From: Kiritimatiellia bacterium
GTDB lineage: Bacteria; Verrucomicrobiota; Kiritimatiellia; RFP12; UBA1067
Length of the DNA stretch: 34,043 bases
Assembly: GCA_017507065.1 (NCBI GenBank)
Contig: JAFWBO010000113.1
Span: forward strand, 1 to 34,043
Direction: 5' to 3'
Positions within the stretch are counted from its first letter, which is position 1. The number at the start of each line of letters is the position of its first letter. This document shows, in pieces, positions 14,765 through 22,586 of the stretch. A program made the translations under genes and the position numbers. The notes beneath the pieces were generated by a model that made no database searches, had not been told where the DNA came from, and saw only the letters and a list, made by a program, of their open reading frames with translations.

Positions 14765-14782
14765 TAGGAAAAATAAAAAAAA

Positions 14783-15457
14783 TCACCGGCCGGGACGGGG
14801 CGCGGCGTACGGGATCGTGACGGTGTCGGGACGGTTTATCTCGCCGGCCGAACCGGACACGCCGCGGCGGGAATGCACCCATACCGACTTCGTGTATCCG
14901 GCGCGGTCGATATAGTTGTGCTTTAACACCCAAAGCGCCCTCTTGTCGTCGAAATCGCCGTCGACGAGAATGTGAAGCGTCTTTTCCCTGTCGTAGCCGG
15001 CTTTGTCGAGAAGCTCGGGAATCTCTTCGGGGAGAGCCGGGCGGTCCCGGAAAAGAAGACCGTTGCGCGTGACGCGCACAGGCGCCGAAACGGCGGTCGA
15101 AACAGGCGGCCCCTCGACGGGAACTATGCATCCGCAGACAGACAGCAGCGCCATGTACGCCGCCGTCCCGGCTATAATGCCCACGAGCGGATTTTTGGAA
15201 AGGAAATACGCTCCGGCGGTTACAGCCGCCGCGGCATACGGCCAAGGGGTCTTCCATTCCAGCCCGGAAAACGAATAAACGATAAGCAATCCTATCATCA
15301 CCGGAGAGATGTATCTGTCGATGCGCCTGAGCCATGCCGGAGCCGACGCACGGGAACCGAAAACCAGAAACGGCAGAGCCCGGAGAAAATACGTGACGGC
15401 CCATCCGGCGGCTATGGCAAGGAGGACGTAAACGTTTCTGTCGAGAGAATTTTCCAT
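14783..15457 (-). CDS. AzlD-like membrane domain fused to ExbD/TolR-like domain
   Basis: A 224-residue protein in two parts. Residues 1 to about 110 match AzlD, the small partner of the AzlC branched-chain amino acid exporter: AVTYFLRALPFLVFG (20-34), then LRRIDRYISPVMIGLLIVYSF (43-63) and two further helices. Residues about 120-200 are soluble and look like the periplasmic ExbD/TolR fold: a VRVTRNGLLFRDRPALPEEIPELL strand-helix, LHILVDGDFDDKRALWVL, and a final strand SVWVHS. AzlD proteins usually end near 110 residues and sit beside azlC, which is absent here. The AzlD half is fairly clear, the ExbD-like reading tentative. It ends the pheT operon, 17 nt after the GT2-GtrA gene. Confidence 0.7.
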   Translation of the reverse strand: MENSLDRNVYVLLAIAAGWAVTYFLRALPFLVFGSRASAPAWLRRIDRYISPVMIGLLIVYSFSGLEWKTPWPYAAAAVTAGAYFLSKNPLVGIIAGTAAYMALLSVCGCIVPVEGPPVSTAVSAPVRVTRNGLLFRDRPALPEEIPELLDKAGYDREKTLHILVDGDFDDKRALWVLKHNYIDRAGYTKSVWVHSRRGVSGSAGEINRPDTVTIPYAAPRPGR

Positions 15458-15474
15458 TTCAACAGGCTCTCACG

Positions 15475-16542
15475 TCATCCGCGCCGCCGCGCACGTGCGA
15501 AGATGAAGCGTTTCTGGACCACGTAGCTTGCAACGAAAAGAAACGTCTCAACGGCTATTTTCACTATCGTGATGGGCATGCCAGTCACGTCGAAGGCCGC
15601 GCTAAGCGCTTCGGTAAACAGATAGCTCAGCGCCCCTATCGCGACAACAAGCGCCCAGTACCCGGCGTAGCCGCGCTTGCCCGAACGCTCCCTGAACACG
15701 ATATAGCGGTTGAATGCAAAATTGAAATTGGACGAGACGAGACGAGCGAGCGAAAGCGCTATGAGGATGTCGTATCTGCGCAGCGTCGGCGCAGAATCGA
15801 GCATTGCGATGGCCGCAAGGAACACGAGATTGTCGATGAGGAAACTCAGCACGGAAGAGAGGCAGAACTTGAAAAGCGAACGGTATATTCTGACGGTATC
15901 GAGAAGAGGGTCGAAATGGCTCGTTTTGTTTTCTTCGATATAGACCGTTTCAATCGGTATCTGGACGGGCCGCTGCGGATGACGCCTCGCATCGGCGAGC
16001 ATCGCCATCTCGTATTCGTACCTTTCGCCGGGGATGTCGAGCATTCTCGGCACCATCGCGGCGGGGATGCCCCTGAGCCCCGTCTGCGTGTCGCGAATCA
16101 TCAGGTGCGTCATCGCGAAGAAAAACCACCGCGTCCAGAAATTGCCGAACCTGCTCCTCAGCGGAACCTTTCCTTTGAAATCCCTTACGCCGAGCACAAG
16201 CCCCTCGCGCCCCGGACCGAGCGCGGACGCTATCTTGGCGATATCCTCAGGCTTGTGCTGGCCGTCGGCATCGGCCGTCACCACGTCATATCCACGCGGA
16301 ATCGCCGCAAGCCCCGTCTTGAGCGCCGCCCCCTTGCCGCGGTTTTCTGCATGTCGCAAGAAAAGCCCGACCTTTTTCTCGGCCTCGGCAAGAACGTCGA
16401 GCCCCTTCTCCGAACCGTCGTCCACCACGACGACAAGACCGAACATTCCGTCGAGCTCGTCGATAAGAGAAAGCAGTTTCCCGTCCGGGTTGTATGCCGG
16501 AACGAGAACGGCCACAGAGCCGAATCGTGCATTCTCCGCCAT
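15475..16542 (-). CDS. GT2 glycosyltransferase fused to GtrA membrane domain
   Basis: A 355-residue fusion. Residues 1 to about 215 form a GT-A fold family 2 glycosyltransferase of the DPM1/GtrB type: VLVPAYNPDG (12-21), DDGS at 41-44, NRGKGAALKTGL (67-78), the metal-binding DADGQHKPED at 91-100, and DTQTGLRG (151-158). Residues about 225-350 form a four-helix GtrA domain (FLIDNLVFL, ARLVSSNFNFAFNRYIVF), a family thought to help move or use polyprenyl-phosphate sugars. Together they suggest synthesis and delivery of a lipid-linked sugar for envelope glycans. The frame is open upstream to 16599, but the ATG at 16542 follows AGGAGA and gives the family start. Confidence 0.9.
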   Translation of the reverse strand: MAENARFGSVAVLVPAYNPDGKLLSLIDELDGMFGLVVVVDDGSEKGLDVLAEAEKKVGLFLRHAENRGKGAALKTGLAAIPRGYDVVTADADGQHKPEDIAKIASALGPGREGLVLGVRDFKGKVPLRSRFGNFWTRWFFFAMTHLMIRDTQTGLRGIPAAMVPRMLDIPGERYEYEMAMLADARRHPQRPVQIPIETVYIEENKTSHFDPLLDTVRIYRSLFKFCLSSVLSFLIDNLVFLAAIAMLDSAPTLRRYDILIALSLARLVSSNFNFAFNRYIVFRERSGKRGYAGYWALVVAIGALSYLFTEALSAAFDVTGMPITIVKIAVETFLFVASYVVQKRFIFARARRRG

Positions 16543-16549
16543 ATTTCTC

Positions 16550-17617
16550 CTATTCGCCCTGTTGCTTCGCCCTCTCGAGCAGATTGACAAAGGAGACATG
16601 CCTGTAGAGGAAAAGATCTCTCATCACGGCTTCGGGCAGAAAAGACAAGCCCGCCCTGTGCATTTCGGAAGCGAACGAGCTGTAAGACTGGCTGTCTTTC
16701 ATTATGGACGGCAGCTGCGCGACGAGATACTTCGCCATTCTCATGTTGCCCGTCTGCACTTTGTAACGCGTCCCGAAGAAAAGATAACCGCCGGCTCTGA
16801 GACGGCTGTCGCACTTCATCCTGTAATCGTTTATCTTTTCGACAAGCGCGTCCGTCGAAGGGTTCGCGATGAATTCACCGTCGAAAACGTATTCCTTCTC
16901 CTGGCGGCGCGGCGGATTTTTCGTGGCAGGCCGCGATGTTTCGCTTTTTTTCATCTGGACGTCCGGCGCGGAGGAATGCTTCTCCGCGATATGTCTTTCC
17001 TCTCCCGACGCGGGGGCGGCCACTGCGCCGTCGTCGAACAGTTCTTCGAGGGAAACGGCGCCTCTTGCCGGCGCGGCGGACGGCTGCCGGGCCGGCGTCG
17101 CGTCCTCCTCCGCCGCGGCGGACGTTTCATCGGCCGTTTTTTCTTCCCGGCTCTCTTCCTCCGGCACTACTTCCCTGAAACCCTTCTGGGTTTTGGCGAA
17201 CTCGACCCACGGCACCATCTGCCGCGTCACCTGTATGCCGTTGATCCTTATGACGTTGCCGTAACGCTCGACGACATACGGCGGCGGAACATATCTGCCG
17301 TTTATGAAAACATAGCCGGAGCTGAACGCCTGGCCTTTGGTTATCTTGAGCGCGCGGACTGCAGCATCCGGCGGCTTTGGGAAAATGCCGCGCCAGACCT
17401 GTCTTTGCCGCGGCGCGGCGCCGGCCGCGCCGGCGTCGGGGACGGAAGCCGCCGCGGAGAACGCCGTCAGCGCCGCGCATAAAATAAAAGATCCCGCTCT
17501 GCCGTAACGCGAAGCCCCCGGAACCCGTCGTTCCAAATTCAGGGCCGAAGCCCCGTCTATAGATGTCGGTCGAAGAAATCTCCGCTTAATCCGCGTGCAG
17601 AACAGGACCCACGTCAT
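16550..17617 (-). CDS. membrane-anchored or secreted protein of unknown family
   Basis: I recognise no named family. The 355-residue protein has a long basic N-terminus (about 40 residues), a hydrophobic segment at 43-58 (signal peptide or anchor), and a conserved-looking block at about 95-140 with SGYVFINGRYVPPPYVVERY and INGIQVTRQMVPW. A low-complexity Ala/Glu/Ser/Pro linker (about 150-235) follows, then a helical C-terminal domain with CDSRLRAGGYLFFG and PEAVMRDLFLYRHVSF. The start is firm: the ATG directly follows the pheT TGA and has GGGAGG upstream. It lies 7 nt before the GT2-GtrA gene, so an envelope role is plausible but unproven. Confidence 0.75.
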   Translation of the reverse strand: MTWVLFCTRIKRRFLRPTSIDGASALNLERRVPGASRYGRAGSFILCAALTAFSAAASVPDAGAAGAAPRQRQVWRGIFPKPPDAAVRALKITKGQAFSSGYVFINGRYVPPPYVVERYGNVIRINGIQVTRQMVPWVEFAKTQKGFREVVPEEESREEKTADETSAAAEEDATPARQPSAAPARGAVSLEELFDDGAVAAPASGEERHIAEKHSSAPDVQMKKSETSRPATKNPPRRQEKEYVFDGEFIANPSTDALVEKINDYRMKCDSRLRAGGYLFFGTRYKVQTGNMRMAKYLVAQLPSIMKDSQSYSSFASEMHRAGLSFLPEAVMRDLFLYRHVSFVNLLERAKQQGE

Positions 17618-20059
17618 TCAACCCTCCCTGACTTCGACGCCGGGAATCGCTTTGAGCGCGGCGACAACCCTGGCGAACGATTCCGCCACCTCGGCATCGG
17701 TCAAAGTCCTCTCCGGCGAGCGGAATTCGAGCGTATACGCGAGCGAGCGCACGCCGGGGGCGGCGCCTTTGGGCTTGAAAACATCGAACAGCGAAGTCTT
17801 TACAAGGTACTTCGCGCCGCTTTTCGCGATCGCGGCGACTATTGTCGCGTTGACGACAGAAGCGTCGTTCACGACAAGCGCGACGTCGCGGCGGACAAGA
17901 GGATACTGCGGGGGCGCTGAAACGCGCCCGACTGCGTCGAAACGCTTGAGAAGCGGCTTGATCTCCATTTCGCAGACGACCATCTGCGTGGTCATGCGGT
18001 AGGGGTGGCGGTGTTTCTTGGACACCGCGCCGAGCATGCCGATCTTCCTGCCGTTCAGGACGACCGCGAGAGCCGCGCCGTTTTCGAACGGCTGGGCGTC
18101 CTCGGCTCTGAACTCCGTCTTCCCGGCTTTGAGCCGCCCGAGAAGCGTCTCGACCGCACCTTTCATCCAAAGGACGGCCTCTTCCTCCGAAAGCGCGGCG
18201 CGCCTGGAAAGAAGCCCGCGCGCGACAGGCCCGGCGAAACCGAGACATACGCGGCCGGATTCGACAGGCGCGGAGTCGGAACGCAGATACGCCTTGCCTA
18301 TCTCGAAGAGCATCACGCTTTCGATCTGGCGCGCGAAATTGCGGCCGAGGCTCGCGACCATCTGCGGAACGAGAGAATCGCGCATCACGGAATAGTCGGC
18401 CGAAACGGGATCGGGAATGGCAAGGCGCGCCGCCTTGTCGCCGGCGCCGATCTGGTCGAGCTCGCGCGAAGAAAGGAACGAATAATGCATCGCCTCGGTA
18501 AAGCCGAGAGAGAGGCAGAGGCTGCGCAATTTCGCCGTGGCGCGGAAAGGAGTCTCGTCGAGAGACGACACTGAAGGCGCCGACGGCATCGTGTCCGGAA
18601 TGTTGTCGAGCCCGTACAGCCGCGCGACCTCCTCGACGAGATCGGCTTCGAGCGAAAGATCCCACCGCCACGGCGGTATGCCGAACGACACCGATTCCGC
18701 CGCGGCGTAAGGGCCTTCGCAACGCGGCTCGAGACCGAGACTCCTGAGAATCCCGACCATCGTATCGTTGTCCACCGGAATGCCGATAAGCTTGCGCGCG
18801 CGATCGAAATCGAGAGCCACGTCGGGATTGAGCGGCTTGACGCGGTTGTCGATGTCGATCGACGAAGAAGCGACCTTGGCCTTGGCGTATTTGACATAGA
18901 GATGCGCCGCGCGCCGGCTCGCGAAATCAGCGAGATCCTTGCCGACGCCCCTGATGTAGCGGTAGCTCGATTCGGAGGAAAGGCCGAGCGCCGTCGACGT
19001 CTCCTTGATCGAGGCGGGATCGAACAAAGCCGACTCCAGCGCGACGGAGGTCGTGCCTTCGCGTATCTCGCTGTCGGCGCCGCCCATCACGCCGGCGACG
19101 GCGTTGGGAGACTTGGCGTCGCAGATGACGAGCATCGACGGGGAAAGCTTGCGATCCTGTCCGTCGAGAGTCTTTATCGTTTCGCCGCTCGCCGCGCACC
19201 TGACGACTATTTCACGTCCTTCGAGGCGCGTGTGGTCGAACGCATGGAGAGGCTGCCCGAGCTCGAGCATCACGTAATTCGTTATGTCGACGACGATCCC
19301 GAGCGAGCGCACCCCGCAAAGCTCGAGCCTCTTTGCGATGATTTCCGGCGACGGGGCGTCTTCGACGTGCGTGAGAACGCGCGCCGTGTAACGCGGGCAC
19401 TTGACGGGATCTTCCACCCGCACCTTCAGCTCGCTGTTCACGTCCACCGGCTCTTCGGGGAAGTCCACCGCAGGGGTTTTCACCTCGCGCGAAAGAATGG
19501 CCCCGAACTCGCGCGCTATGCCGACGACGCTGAGCGCGTCGGGCCTGTTCCACGTGACTTCGATGTCGAAAACCACCTCCGGCTTCTCGCCGCCGACGAC
19601 GTCTCTCAGAAACGCGCCGGGAACCACCGATGGATCGAGTTCCATTATGCCGGAATGGTCTCCGCCCGGGAGCTTGAGCTCTTTGGAGCTGCAAAGCATG
19701 CCGAACGATTCCACGCCGCGGAGCTTGCCCTTCTTTATCTTGAAGCCTCCGTCGGGCACGACGGCCCCGATTTTTGCGAGAGCCGTCTTGAGCCCTTTCC
19801 TCGCGTTGGGGGCGCCGCACACGATCTGCAGAACGTCTTTGCCGTCGAAGACCTTGCACACGTGGAGATGGTCGCTGTCGGGGTGCATCTCGCACTCGAC
19901 GATCTCCGCCGCCACGAACTCGTCGGCGAGCGGCGCGGCGCCGACTGTTTCGATGCTCTCGACCTGCAGCCCGGCGCGTGTAAGCTTTTCGGCCAGTTCG
20001 CGCGGGTCGATATCGTCGATCTTTACAAATTCATTCAGCCAGCTCAGGGGTATCTTCAT
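17618..20059 (-). CDS. pheT: phenylalanine-tRNA ligase beta subunit
   Basis: A full-length 813-residue beta subunit of phenylalanyl-tRNA synthetase. It opens with the family start MKIPLSWLNEFV, then the EMAP/OB tRNA-binding domain with HPDSDHLHVCKV (59-70) and CGAPNAR (81-87). The B3/B4 editing region (GVRSLGIVVDITNYVMLELGQPLHAFD), the B5 domain, the core catalytic-like domain and the C-terminal ferredoxin-fold anticodon-binding domain (FKPKGAAPGVRSLAYTLEFRSPERTLTD) follow in the normal order. The alpha subunit gene pheS is not beside it, unlike in many bacteria. The start lies 29 nt inside the end of the preceding gene, with GAGG 9 nt before the ATG. It belongs to the unit led by the gene at 21380. 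Confidence 0.97.
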   Translation of the reverse strand: MKIPLSWLNEFVKIDDIDPRELAEKLTRAGLQVESIETVGAAPLADEFVAAEIVECEMHPDSDHLHVCKVFDGKDVLQIVCGAPNARKGLKTALAKIGAVVPDGGFKIKKGKLRGVESFGMLCSSKELKLPGGDHSGIMELDPSVVPGAFLRDVVGGEKPEVVFDIEVTWNRPDALSVVGIAREFGAILSREVKTPAVDFPEEPVDVNSELKVRVEDPVKCPRYTARVLTHVEDAPSPEIIAKRLELCGVRSLGIVVDITNYVMLELGQPLHAFDHTRLEGREIVVRCAASGETIKTLDGQDRKLSPSMLVICDAKSPNAVAGVMGGADSEIREGTTSVALESALFDPASIKETSTALGLSSESSYRYIRGVGKDLADFASRRAAHLYVKYAKAKVASSSIDIDNRVKPLNPDVALDFDRARKLIGIPVDNDTMVGILRSLGLEPRCEGPYAAAESVSFGIPPWRWDLSLEADLVEEVARLYGLDNIPDTMPSAPSVSSLDETPFRATAKLRSLCLSLGFTEAMHYSFLSSRELDQIGAGDKAARLAIPDPVSADYSVMRDSLVPQMVASLGRNFARQIESVMLFEIGKAYLRSDSAPVESGRVCLGFAGPVARGLLSRRAALSEEEAVLWMKGAVETLLGRLKAGKTEFRAEDAQPFENGAALAVVLNGRKIGMLGAVSKKHRHPYRMTTQMVVCEMEIKPLLKRFDAVGRVSAPPQYPLVRRDVALVVNDASVVNATIVAAIAKSGAKYLVKTSLFDVFKPKGAAPGVRSLAYTLEFRSPERTLTDAEVAESFARVVAALKAIPGVEVREG

Positions 20060-21380
20060 CTTTCAGGACCTCTTTGTCTTCTTTCTCCTCGGCCTTTTCC
20101 GCCGCCGGACCGGGCTCGTCGGCCCCGTCCGCGGGGCGTATCGTTTTGTTCTGCCACTGCGGGCCGTACTTCGGATGCTGCTCCACTTCGGAATACACGC
20201 CGTTGGAAAACGCCACGACATGCCCCGTCGACACGAGCCAGTCGAGATGTTTGGCCGTTTCAGCGTCCGGCGCTATCGCGTTTCTGGCGCGGCACGGATG
20301 ACAGGCGATGTATCTCGCGACGCCGGCGAGCTCGGGTATGGCGTGCGCCGCGTCGAAAACCTTGTATTCCACGCTCGTGACAAATTCCTGCCCGTGGTTG
20401 TCGTTGACCCTGAAGAAACGGAGATTCTTGTGATGGAACGCCCCTCTGAGCGCAAAACACATCTCGGCCGGAGCGCGGCGCTCGGCCTCGAGTTTCGCGG
20501 CCGCCGCCCTTCTCAGATCGCCCCACCTGCTCGCGAGAGCAGAAGACGCCGGCACCATGAGAGTTTTCGGCGATGCGACAAGCTCGCGCATAATCGTGCG
20601 GCGGAAACGCGCCTCTGCCTCGATGCGCGAAAGCGTTTCGCCTTCGGCCGCGCCCTTTTCGACGTAAACCGTTTTCTTGGAAGCTCTCTTGCGCCACTCT
20701 TCAATGGCCTCGCTGTCGCGAACCATCTCGATCTTCGTGCGGTAGTCGGCCTCGGACATGCCCAGACGCGCGGCCGTCTCTTTCACTACGGAATTGAACT
20801 CGTGCACGTTCGGAGGCCCGAGGAGGACGCCGGTCAGCGAACAGCGCGCGACACAGGCGAAATTCCCCTTGGGAGCCTCGCACTCGATCTCTTTCTTCTC
20901 GAAATAGTCTCCGAGATGCGCCGAAACCGCATGCTCCGCGATCTCGCTTTCGTCGTCCGACGCGAAAGAACACGCCTTGCACTGGCGGAAAGGCGAGAGA
21001 GTCTTGTCCTTTGGCGTGATTTTGAGAAGCACGGACGAAGGATTGTCGAGGAAGAGATACGCAAGGTCCTTCAGCTTGAAAGCCTGGCTGCTCTGCTGGA
21101 TCTTCCGTATGATCGTGCCGAGAGCCGACGGCTCGGGAAGAGCCTTCACTTCGAATTCGACTCTCGGCGAGGCGCTCTTGACGGGCCTGTCCCGCCTCTC
21201 CGGGCGCCTGTCGCGACTGAGACGCGGCGCCTTTTTCTCCTGACGCGGACGCGCTTCGCCTCCAGACGAAAATTCGCGCTTCGCGCCGGTTGAAAGAGTC
21301 ACCTTCTCTTCTTTTTTCGCCCAATCGGGGGTGAAGTCAAAACTCCCGATGTCGAATAATTGCGGATTATCGTTTTCCAT
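20031..21380 (-). CDS. unknown protein with C2H2-like zinc-binding motif, probably leaderless
   Basis: I cannot name this 449-residue protein. Residues 1-75 are basic and disordered (Arg/Lys/Pro-rich). A putative zinc site C134-x2-C137-x12-H150-x4-H155 is followed by C167, C176 and C180, a helical region (about 195-300), and a second Cys pair ACHPC at 359-363. The C-terminus (about 415-449) is acidic. The basic tail and zinc motif suggest nucleic acid binding. No signal peptide or membrane helix is present. The only sensible start is the ATG at 21380, 7 nt from a TATAAT, so the mRNA should have no leader. Its last 29 nt overlap pheT, an unusually long overlap that ties the two together. Confidence 0.75.
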   Translation of the reverse strand: MENDNPQLFDIGSFDFTPDWAKKEEKVTLSTGAKREFSSGGEARPRQEKKAPRLSRDRRPERRDRPVKSASPRVEFEVKALPEPSALGTIIRKIQQSSQAFKLKDLAYLFLDNPSSVLLKITPKDKTLSPFRQCKACSFASDDESEIAEHAVSAHLGDYFEKKEIECEAPKGNFACVARCSLTGVLLGPPNVHEFNSVVKETAARLGMSEADYRTKIEMVRDSEAIEEWRKRASKKTVYVEKGAAEGETLSRIEAEARFRRTIMRELVASPKTLMVPASSALASRWGDLRRAAAAKLEAERRAPAEMCFALRGAFHHKNLRFFRVNDNHGQEFVTSVEYKVFDAAHAIPELAGVARYIACHPCRARNAIAPDAETAKHLDWLVSTGHVVAFSNGVYSEVEQHPKYGPQWQNKTIRPADGADEPGPAAEKAEEKEDKEVLKDEDTPELAE

Positions 21381-21387
21381 TGCCGAT

Positions 21388-21396
21388 ATTATACCA
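21388..21396 (-). promoter_or_regulatory. extended -10 promoter, predicted leaderless transcript
   Basis: The minus strand reads TGGTATAAT (21396-21388), with no recognisable -35 at 16-18 nt. The -10 is 7 nt from the ATG at 21380, so transcription should begin at the start codon. Confidence 0.7.
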
Positions 21397-21422
21397 TAAT
21401 TTCGGAAAATATGCCGCCTTAT

Positions 21423-22586
21423 TCAGGCCGATGCGACGCGCGAAACTATTTCTCCCTCGCGGAAGACGGTCCTGAGGACATCGCCCTCTTTGACATCGCC
21501 GGGCGAACGGACCGCGCGGCCCGACCGGTCAAGCGTTATCGTGTAGCCGCGGTCGAGCACCGAATACGGGGAAAGAAGCGCGAGCTTCGATGAGAGATGC
21601 CGGAAATCCGCCGCGAGGGCGGTATAGGACGTCTTCAACGAGCCAAGCATCCTCGACGAAAGATAGTCGATCCTCTGGGCGCCGTTTTCGTACACGCCTC
21701 TCAGCGCCGAAACAAGAGCGGAACGCGCCGATTCTATCCGGCGCGAAAGCGCCGCGGCGTCGGGGACGACAAGTTCCGCCGCCATCGACGGAGTCCCCGC
21801 GCGGACGTCGGCCGCAAAATCGCAAAGCGTGAAATCGGTCTCGTGCCCTACGGCCGAAACCACCGGAACCGGAGACGACGCGACGGCGCGGACGAGCGTT
21901 TCGTCGTTGAAACAGAAAAGATCCTCGAAACTTCCGCCGCCTCGCGCGACGATGACGACATCGGCTTTCCATCCTCCTTCCGCAGCGCTTTCGCGGGCAA
22001 AATAGTCGAGACCGGCGACAATCGTTTCCGCCGCCCCCGCCCCCTGCACCTGTGCGGGGAAAAGCCTTATTTCGAGATTGGGCATGCGCCGCACGGCAAC
22101 GCGGCACATGTCGTGGATCACCGCGCCCGAAGGGCTCGTCACGATTCCTATCCTGCGAGGAAGAAACGGAAGCGGCCGCTTTCTGGCCCGCGCGAAAAGC
22201 CCTTCCGCCTCGAGCCTTGCCTTCAGCTCGAGATATCTGCGCATGAGTTCGCCCTCGCCGACGCTTTTGGCGGCGTAGACGACGAGATGGCAGTTGCCGC
22301 GCTGCGGATAGAACGTGGCTCCGGCGTAGACGAGAACCTTCGCGCCCTCTTTCAGAGCCTGCCTCTCCCTGCAGCGCTCGAGCGCGCTTTTGAACATCAC
22401 CGCGCTGACCTGGGCGTTGGCGTCTTTGAGAGTGAAATACGCATGTCCCGAATTGTAAAGCTTCCAGCCGCTTATTTCGCCTTCGACGTAAACGCGCGGG
22501 AACCGGCGCTCGAGCGCGGTCTTTATCCCTGCGGCGAGAAGCGTGACGGAAAGCGCGTTTTCCTTCGTTTCGCCGGCAATGCTCAC
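21423..22586 (-). CDS. xseA: exodeoxyribonuclease VII large subunit
   Basis: A 387-residue catalytic subunit of the single-strand exonuclease ExoVII, used in repair and recombination. The N-terminal OB fold holds VYVEGEISGWKLYNSGHAYFTLKD, the catalytic domain holds RIGIVTSPSGAVIHDM, VIVARGGGSFEDLFCFNDE and VSAVGHETDFTLCDFAADVRAGTPSMAAELVVP, and the C-terminus SVLDRGYTITLDRSG. It is a little shorter than the usual 400-450 residues, mostly in the coiled-coil region. The start is a GTG at 22586 that overlaps the ftsW stop as GTGA. The partner xseB is not in the window. It closes the tRNA-murD-ftsW unit. Confidence 0.94.
   Translation of the reverse strand: MSIAGETKENALSVTLLAAGIKTALERRFPRVYVEGEISGWKLYNSGHAYFTLKDANAQVSAVMFKSALERCRERQALKEGAKVLVYAGATFYPQRGNCHLVVYAAKSVGEGELMRRYLELKARLEAEGLFARARKRPLPFLPRRIGIVTSPSGAVIHDMCRVAVRRMPNLEIRLFPAQVQGAGAAETIVAGLDYFARESAAEGGWKADVVIVARGGGSFEDLFCFNDETLVRAVASSPVPVVSAVGHETDFTLCDFAADVRAGTPSMAAELVVPDAAALSRRIESARSALVSALRGVYENGAQRIDYLSSRMLGSLKTSYTALAADFRHLSSKLALLSPYSVLDRGYTITLDRSGRAVRSPGDVKEGDVLRTVFREGEIVSRVASA

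Noticed and set aside
14783-14785. GC-rich end of the AzlD-like gene plus the T tract as an intrinsic terminator
   Set aside because: CCGGCCGG is self-complementary without room for a loop, and no longer stem was found; the T tract is better read as an AT-rich element upstream of the feo -35.
19401-21293. 630-codon plus-strand frame opposite pheT and the zinc-motif gene
   Set aside because: PheT is certain on the other strand; the plus frame has no recognisable features.
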